From Phytoactinopolyspora endophytica (lineage in GTDB: Bacteria; Actinomycetota; Actinomycetes; Jiangellales; Jiangellaceae): DNA of 9,637 nucleotides. The stretch covers positions 564-10,200 of the forward strand of contig NZ_ML142854.1 of NCBI RefSeq assembly GCF_004138495.1. The letters run 5' to 3'. Under the pieces are notes generated by a model that saw only the letters and a program-made list of their open reading frames with translations, ran no database searches and was not told the DNA's origin. Below are positions 1-4,193 of the stretch, in pieces (position 1 is the stretch's first letter; every line of letters starts with the position of its first letter). The position numbers were made by a program, and so were the translations under genes.

Positions 1-1
1 C

Positions 2-190
2 GTCGAAACCACCACACCCACCGGACACACCTACCGGTCGTCACCGCCGCCCGCACCCGGCACCCGGTCACAACACCGGGACCACACACAGGACCACGCA
101 CGGGACCACACGCGGGACCGTGCACGAGCACCCTCCCACGCCCAGCCCCGCATCGACCACCACTGGCCCAGTGACGCAACCACCCACTGA
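2..190 (+). CDS. DUF222/HNH endonuclease family protein, C-terminal end (partial)
   Basis: Only the last 62 codons before a TGA stop lie in the window; the gene starts upstream. The visible peptide begins VETTTPTGHTYRSSPPPAPG. This resembles the extreme C-terminus of actinobacterial DUF222/13E12-repeat proteins, in which the segment after the HNH nuclease motif usually reads like TPTGRxYxxxPP and ends in a loose proline-rich or basic tail. The HNH motif itself would lie off the window, so the nuclease assignment is inference from this short signature. The tail is low complexity: four 4-residue units (RDHT, QDHA, RDHT, RDRA) encoded by a 12-bp tandem repeat. Codons here end mostly in G or C, which supports a coding frame. 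Such genes are usually multicopy and often linked to mobile DNA, with no clear cellular role. Confidence 0.6.
   Translation, partial: VETTTPTGHTYRSSPPPAPGTRSQHRDHTQDHARDHTRDRARAPSHAQPRIDHHWPSDATTH
78..125 (+). repeat. 12-bp tandem repeat, four imperfect copies, in frame
   Basis: Copies start at 78, 90, 102 and 114 and read gggaccacacac, aggaccacgcac, gggaccacacgc and gggaccgtgcac. The unit is a multiple of three and encodes (R/Q)D(H/R)(T/A) in the tail of the partial DUF222/HNH protein. Copy number may therefore change without breaking the frame. Confidence 0.7.
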
Positions 191-456
191 ACCACCACCA
201 ACAGCAGCACACAGCCCTGCCCACCACCGTCAACCTGGCAGCCGAGGGCGGGGCGCGTGTCCTGCCCCGTAGATCCGAAGCAGCACGGTGACCCTGGCCT
301 GCGATGCCTCAGACGTCGCGGAACTGCCTCAGGTCTACACGGACAGGGCGGTTCAGCGTCCGGCCATCGCTCTTCAGGCGGGCTCAACGAGAAAATAGAT
401 CCTGTTCGTCGAACGTGTTCCCATCTTTTGCACCCGTGCTGTAGGTCGCCGCGTCG
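191..456. other. Intergenic region without a recognisable gene
   Basis: No ORF here has a plausible family match or ribosome binding site, and I see no tRNA-like structure. It holds the 3' flanks of the partial gene on the left and of the HxlR gene on the right, so both terminators would lie here. One GC hairpin (249-269) and one weak hyphenated palindrome, GTTCG-T-CGAAC (404-414), are visible. The stretch around 385-430 is more AT-rich than its surroundings. Confidence 0.6.
249..269 (+). terminator. Possible weak hairpin terminator after the partial DUF222/HNH gene
   Basis: CGGGGC (249-254) pairs with GCCCCG (264-269) around a 9-nt loop, 58 nt after the TGA. The stem is only six pairs and there is no T-tract, so this is a weak candidate. 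Confidence 0.25.
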
Positions 457-909
457 TCAAAGGGCGTCGTCGGCTGAAACTGCTTGCGACGGGCGGGTGT
501 CGGCGTCGTAAGCCGTGCGAGCGGCGGCGATCTCCTGTTGATGTTCCTCGGTCCAGGTGACGAGCGCCTGGATGGTGGCGTGCAGGCTCATACCGAGCGG
601 GGTGAGCTCATAGTCCACGCGTGGGGGCACTGTCGGGAATACCGTGCGCCGAACCAGGCCGTCGCGCTCGAGCTGGCGCAGCGTGACGGTCAGCATGCGC
701 TGGCTGATGCCATCGATGGTGCGTCGCAGCTCATTGAAGCGCAGCGGGCGTTCGTCGAGGAGGGCGATGACCAACAGCGACCACTTGTCCGCGATGCGGT
801 CGAGGATCTGGCGCACCTCGCAGTCCTCCCGCTGGTCCCATTGGAATACGTCGTAGTCGCAGCAGGTATCCGCAGAGTGACTGGGTGACTTTAAAGTGCC
901 TTCTTCCAT
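457..909 (-). CDS. HxlR-family winged-helix transcriptional regulator
   Basis: A 150-aa cytoplasmic DNA-binding protein, a usual length for the family. The HxlR winged helix spans about residues 29-115: the DCEVRQILDRIADKWSLLVI block, then RPLRFNELRRTIDGISQRML as the recognition region, then the wing leading into DYELTPLG. Cys30, just before the first helix, matches the position of the redox- or electrophile-sensing cysteine known in several HxlR regulators (YodB, HypR, QorR types). Cys16 and Cys17 are extra and of unknown role. The gene is divergent from the MFS exporter, with 108 bp between the starts, so it most likely represses that exporter and itself. The ATG at 909 has no Shine-Dalgarno sequence. 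A leaderless transcript is possible, because a weak promoter (TTGTAA 946-941, 17-nt spacer, CACCAT 923-918) would start transcription almost at the ATG. The only nearby downstream start, GTG at codon 32, would remove Cys30. Leu6 uses the rare codon TTA. The inducer is not evident. Confidence 0.9.
   Translation of the reverse strand: MEEGTLKSPSHSADTCCDYDVFQWDQREDCEVRQILDRIADKWSLLVIALLDERPLRFNELRRTIDGISQRMLTVTLRQLERDGLVRRTVFPTVPPRVDYELTPLGMSLHATIQALVTWTEEHQQEIAAARTAYDADTRPSQAVSADDAL
888..897. promoter_or_regulatory. Perfect 10-bp palindrome ACTTTAAAGT at the HxlR 5' end
   Basis: ACTTTAAAGT is its own reverse complement and covers codons 5-8 of the HxlR gene, including the TTA codon. ACTT/AAGT-type palindromes are plausible winged-helix sites, and this one lies where bound repressor could block the HxlR transcript start. 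It could equally be coincidence within coding sequence. Confidence 0.25.
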
Positions 910-933
910 AGGGGTCGATGGTGCCGCATGATG

Positions 934-949
934 CTCTTGGTTACAAGAG
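934..949. promoter_or_regulatory. Probable HxlR operator: inverted repeat in the divergent promoter region
   Basis: CTCTTG-GTTA-CAAGAG is a perfect 6-bp inverted repeat with a 4-nt centre, about 25 bp upstream of the HxlR ATG and 69 bp upstream of the exporter start. A GTTAC (940-944) inside it also has an inverted partner GTAAC at 968-972. Dyad elements between an HxlR gene and its divergent target are the usual operators of this family. Assignment to this regulator is inferred from position. Confidence 0.5.
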
Positions 950-1017
950 GGAACTTGCAGACATTCCGTAACTGAGTTTGACCGGCCAGTTTCCTCTCAT
1001 CTGGGAGGAGCAATACT

Positions 1018-2478
1018 GTGTCGGGAATCATCAGATCGGCTGTCGACCGCACGGTCGACCAGGGCGGCGTGCGCACCTGGGGCGTGCTGATCGTCATGTG
1101 CGGGGCCATCTTTCTCGAGGGCATCGACGTCGGCATGCTCAACGTCGCGTTGCCGTCGATCAGAGCCGATCTGGGGCTTTCCACCGGCGAATTGCAGTGG
1201 GTGATGAGCGCGTACGTGCTCGGATACGGCGGCTTCATGCTGTTCGGTGGGCGGGCCGCAGACCTGTTCGGACGTCGCCGGATGTTCCTGGTCCCGTTGG
1301 CGGTGTTCCTGGTCTTCTCCGGGCTGGGAGGCCTGGCGACCGAGGGGTGGATGCTCATCCTCGCCCGGTTCGTCACCGGGGTGGCGGCGGCGTTCATGAC
1401 ACCGGCCGGTCTGTCGATCATCACGACGACGTTCGCTGAAGGGCGGCAGCGTAACAAGGCACTGCTGATCTACTCGGGCACCGCCGCGGGCGGGTTCTCG
1501 CTCGGGCTCGTCGCAGGTGGGCTGTTGACGGCGATCGACTGGCGCTGGGTGTTCTTTGCGCCGGTGGTCATGTCCTTCATCATCCTCGTGGCCGCGTTGC
1601 CGCTGGTTCCACGGTCTCCTGCGCCGCGACGCGCCGGCGCGGCCGTCGATCTGCCGGGAGCCTTTGCGGTCACCGGGGGAATCCTGCTGTTGGTCTTCAC
1701 TGTTGAGCGGGCTACTCACACATCGCCGACGTGGACTGTGCTGACACTCACGGGCAGTCTGGCGTTGTTCGCCACCTTCGTGGCGGTAGAGCGCAGAACG
1801 CCGTCGCCCCTGGTCCGGCTGGGTGTCTTCCGCTCGGCGATGCTGGTGCGCACCAATCTTGCCGGAATGCTCTATTTCGCGGGCTTCTTCGGGTTCCAGT
1901 TCATCGCCGTGCTCTATCTGCAGGAGCTTCGTGGCTGGTCGACCCTGGAGACGAGCTTCGCTCTGCTGGCGGTGGGTGCCGACGCCATCCTTGCGCCGCT
2001 GCTCACTCCGATCCTGGTCAACCGCTTCGGGAACGTGCGTGTGGCCGTTTGCGGCATCGCCTTGGCCGTCGTCTCGTATGGGCTCTTCCTGCCGATCGGC
2101 ATGGACTGGACGTACCTGGCGATGTTCCCGAGCATGATCATCTTGGGAGTGGCCTTCGCGCTGACCTACGGGCCATTGACGATCGCCGCGACCAACGGCA
2201 TCGCCCAACACGAGCAGGGGTTGGCAAGCGGGCTGCTGTACACATCGTTCCAGTTCGGTGCTGCGCTGGGGCTAGCGGCTGTGACCGCGGTGAACACCGC
2301 TGCTACCGGCACGGACGGTACGCCGCAGGACATGCTCGACGGCTACCGAGCGGCCCTGCTCGTGCCGTTCCTCGCTGCCGTGGTGGCACTTGTCATGATC
2401 GCGCTCAACCTACGTGGTTCGCGTGCAGCGACGGTGATGGCCACCGATACGCCGGAGCCAGCCGCAGCCGCACGATAG
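1018..2478 (+). CDS. MFS transporter, DHA2 (EmrB/QacA-like) drug-efflux type
   Basis: A 486-aa inner-membrane protein with many hydrophobic segments, in the size range of 14-helix DHA2 proton/drug antiporters. It likely exports a toxic compound in exchange for protons; the substrate cannot be read from the sequence. Helix 1 leads into GMLNVALPSI (about residues 39-48), the position of the D1-type motif of the family. The loop 2-3 motif A is GGRAADLFGRRR (77-88). Helix 5 carries a glycine-rich motif C-like segment around 154-170, without the usual GP pair, followed by the DWRWVFF block. The C-terminus is a short Ala-rich cytoplasmic tail. GTG at 1018 is preceded by GGAGGAG at 1004-1010 with 7-nt spacing, which fixes the start. 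It is divergent from the HxlR gene, its probable repressor, and ends 9 bp from the stop of the converging PEBP gene. Confidence 0.9.
   Translation: MSGIIRSAVDRTVDQGGVRTWGVLIVMCGAIFLEGIDVGMLNVALPSIRADLGLSTGELQWVMSAYVLGYGGFMLFGGRAADLFGRRRMFLVPLAVFLVFSGLGGLATEGWMLILARFVTGVAAAFMTPAGLSIITTTFAEGRQRNKALLIYSGTAAGGFSLGLVAGGLLTAIDWRWVFFAPVVMSFIILVAALPLVPRSPAPRRAGAAVDLPGAFAVTGGILLLVFTVERATHTSPTWTVLTLTGSLALFATFVAVERRTPSPLVRLGVFRSAMLVRTNLAGMLYFAGFFGFQFIAVLYLQELRGWSTLETSFALLAVGADAILAPLLTPILVNRFGNVRVAVCGIALAVVSYGLFLPIGMDWTYLAMFPSMIILGVAFALTYGPLTIAATNGIAQHEQGLASGLLYTSFQFGAALGLAAVTAVNTAATGTDGTPQDMLDGYRAALLVPFLAAVVALVMIALNLRGSRAATVMATDTPEPAAAAR
1042..1059. repeat. Perfect inverted repeat near the start of the MFS gene
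   Basis: GTCGACCG-CA-CGGTCGAC has 8-bp arms and a 2-nt centre, 24-41 nt after the GTG start (codons 9-14, AVDRTVD region). In DNA it is a near-continuous palindrome. In mRNA it could form a hairpin in the early coding region. Confidence 0.6.
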
Positions 2479-2487
2479 CCGCCGCTG

Positions 2488-2946
2488 TCAGCGCTCGTAG
2501 ATACCGACCACGCGGTTCTGTTCGACGACGGCGTCGGCATAGGTGTTCAGGAACTCTTCCCGCGACGGCGTGCCGTCGATGGCGCGGCTGAGCGCATAAA
2601 CCCAGAAGTAGTAGTGGTGCGTACCGTGCCCCGCTGGTGGCTTGGGGCCACCGTATCCGTCGCCGCCGAAGTTGTTGGGGCCTGCGCGGAAGTGTTTGTC
2701 GGCATCTGGGCCGATCTCGGTGACGTCGGCCGGGATTCCGTACAGCGTCCAGTGCGTGAAGCCATGTGGCAGCGGTGCGTCTGGGTCGTGGCAGATCAAC
2801 GCCAACTCCGCCGTTCCGTCCGGCACGCCGCTGATCGTCAACATGGGCGGGACGTTCTCCCGGTCCTTGGCGTGGCGGTCATCCAGACGCCCGTCGGGAC
2901 CGATGTCCGGGCTGGCGATCTTCAAGTCTTTGATGTTCAGGGCCAT
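2488..2946 (-). CDS. YbhB/YbcL family protein (PEBP, Raf-kinase-inhibitor-like)
   Basis: A 152-aa protein without a signal peptide, so cytoplasmic. Length and motifs fit the bacterial phosphatidylethanolamine-binding-protein family. The ligand-pocket motif DPDAP is at residues 54-58, followed by His65 in GFTHW. The second signature runs through GYGGPKPPAGHGTHHYYF (97-114), with the conserved Pro, His107 and His110, and continues into WVYAL. PEBP proteins bind anionic ligands in this pocket; the role of the bacterial members is poorly defined. The ATG at 2946 follows AAGGAGG (plus-strand positions 2962-2956) at 9-nt spacing, which settles the start. It converges on the MFS gene with almost no spacer and is divergent from the DUF3500 gene. 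I see no reason to link it functionally to either neighbour. Confidence 0.93.
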   Translation of the reverse strand: MALNIKDLKIASPDIGPDGRLDDRHAKDRENVPPMLTISGVPDGTAELALICHDPDAPLPHGFTHWTLYGIPADVTEIGPDADKHFRAGPNNFGGDGYGGPKPPAGHGTHHYYFWVYALSRAIDGTPSREEFLNTYADAVVEQNRVVGIYER

Positions 2947-3050
2947 GGCGGCATGCCTCCTTCGGTGTCAAACGTACCCGACTTGCTATACCCAGATGAT
3001 CTCCCGGCTTGCAGCCGTGTCGGCCATGCAGTGATGGCAGACTGGCAGCC

Positions 3051-4046
3051 ATGGCGAACCCAGCAGCGTCCGCGGACGTGGCCGGCACGATGGCCGGCGC
3101 CGCGCAGGCATTCATCGACTCCCTCGGCCCGGAGCAGCGGACGAGGGCATGTGCACCGTTGGATTCCCCGGACCGTCGCGAGTTCACCTATCTGCCGGGA
3201 CCGCGACCCGGGCTCGCACTGTCGGACATGAACGCTGTGCAGCAGCGCCGGGCCATGGAACTGCTGGCCACCGGGCTCTCGGAGCGTGGCCTGGCGAACG
3301 CCCGGGCCATCATGCAGCTCGAGGAGATCCTCGCCGAGATCGAACGGTCCACAGGCCGCGCGGGATGGGACCGACGGCATCCGGAGTACTACTGGTTCCG
3401 GGTGCTCGGTGAGCCGGGCGGTCCTACGCCGTGGATGTGGAAGGTGGGCGGGCACCATCTGTGCGTCCACATGACCGTGGTCGGGGAGAAGGTGGCCGGT
3501 GCGCCGCAGTTCTTCGGCGCCAATCCTGCCGTCGTGCCGGCCGGCCACGCCTCGGCCGGCCTTCGCACACTTCCGGAGGAGGAAGACCTCGGCCGGACGC
3601 TGGTCGCGGCCCTGACACCTGCGCAACAGAAGATCGCGGTCAGCAGCCCGGTAGCGCCGGACGACATCCTGACCCGACGTGACCCGGTAGCCGACGTGAG
3701 CGACATACCCCCCGGGCTTATGGGCCGCGACATGGACGGTGACGCCCAGGAGCTGCTGGTTCGGCTGATCCGGCAGTATCTGGGGCGGGTCGTGCCGGAC
3801 GTCGCGGACTCCGCGTGGCGCGAGATCGACGGGGCGGGCTTGGAGAAGGTGACGTTCCGCTGGTCGGGCGCGCTGGAGCCGGGCCCCGGTAACGGGCACT
3901 ACTACGCCGTGCTCGGCCCGACGTTCCTGTTGGAGTACGACAACACGCAGAACGACGCCAACCACATCCACACCGTATGGCGGGACCTGCGCCACGACTG
4001 GGGCGAAGACCTGCTGGCCGCCCACTACGCCAGCGACCGGCACTAG
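3051..4046 (+). CDS. DUF3500 family protein of unknown function
   Basis: A 331-aa protein from the ATG at 3051. An in-frame TTG at 3009 would add 14 residues but does not look like family sequence, while MANPAASADVAG leads directly into the family-like AAQAFIDSLGPEQR. No good Shine-Dalgarno precedes 3051, so the start is only moderately certain. Recognisable DUF3500 blocks, numbered from 3051, are HPEYYWFRVLG (about 110-120), the histidine-rich GGHHLCVHMTVV (about 133-144), and the C-terminal block HYYAVLGPTFLLEYDNTQ followed by NDANHIHTVWRDL. The conserved His, Tyr and Asp/Asn residues look like a binding or catalytic site, but no activity is established for the family. There is no signal peptide or membrane segment. 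The gene stands alone, is divergent from the PEBP gene across 104 bp, and is closed by a strong hairpin at 4077-4114. Confidence 0.85.
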   Translation: MANPAASADVAGTMAGAAQAFIDSLGPEQRTRACAPLDSPDRREFTYLPGPRPGLALSDMNAVQQRRAMELLATGLSERGLANARAIMQLEEILAEIERSTGRAGWDRRHPEYYWFRVLGEPGGPTPWMWKVGGHHLCVHMTVVGEKVAGAPQFFGANPAVVPAGHASAGLRTLPEEEDLGRTLVAALTPAQQKIAVSSPVAPDDILTRRDPVADVSDIPPGLMGRDMDGDAQELLVRLIRQYLGRVVPDVADSAWREIDGAGLEKVTFRWSGALEPGPGNGHYYAVLGPTFLLEYDNTQNDANHIHTVWRDLRHDWGEDLLAAHYASDRH

Positions 4047-4056
4047 CGACCGGCAC
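4032..4056 (+). repeat. Tandem duplication across the DUF3500 stop codon
   Basis: AGCGACCGGCAC occurs at 4032-4043 and again at 4045-4056, separated by one T, so the unit is 13 bp. The TAG stop (4044-4046) sits at the junction: the first copy encodes the last residues (SDRH), the second is untranslated. Confidence 0.8.
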
Positions 4057-4076
4057 GTCATTGGCCGTCGACACAC

Positions 4077-4114
4077 GAGGGCCCGGCCGGATCGAGTGAT
4101 CCGGCCGGGTCCTC
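4077..4114. terminator. Strong hairpin terminator, probably bidirectional
   Basis: Arms 4077-4093 and 4098-4114 form a 17-bp stem (one G-U, the rest Watson-Crick) around a GAGT loop. The inner 12 pairs, CCCGGCCGGATC with GATCCGGCCGGG, are perfect. There is no T-tract, which is common for actinobacterial terminators. It lies 30 nt after the DUF3500 stop and 79 nt past the stop of the converging htaA-like gene, so it can end both transcripts. Confidence 0.85.
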
Positions 4115-4193
4115 TGCTGTCGGCACTGCGACCCTTCCTACGACCGACGGGGCCGTCGCGAGTAGCGGCGTCCCTGTCGCCCCATGGCTTCGG

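Noticed and set aside
31..387. Minus-strand frame of 118 codons in the left edge region
   Set aside because: It overlaps the plus-strand gene end with better codon bias and a recognisable C-terminal signature. It shows Trp/Arg/Val low complexity and no family similarity.
410..420. LexA/SOS-box-like CGAAC-GT-GTTC
   Set aside because: The half-sites are separated by 2 nt instead of the 4 nt of actinobacterial SOS boxes, and no gene starts nearby.
997..2211. Minus-strand frame (404 codons) opposite the MFS transporter
   Set aside because: Its composition (Arg, Gln, His, Glu) is typical of an antisense shadow of a hydrophobic membrane protein. The plus strand has clear MFS motifs.
3536..3562. 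GGCCGGCC-rich inverted repeat inside the DUF3500 gene
   Set aside because: GGCCGGCC is self-complementary and expected by chance in GC-rich coding sequence. The arms do not extend and there is no positional logic.
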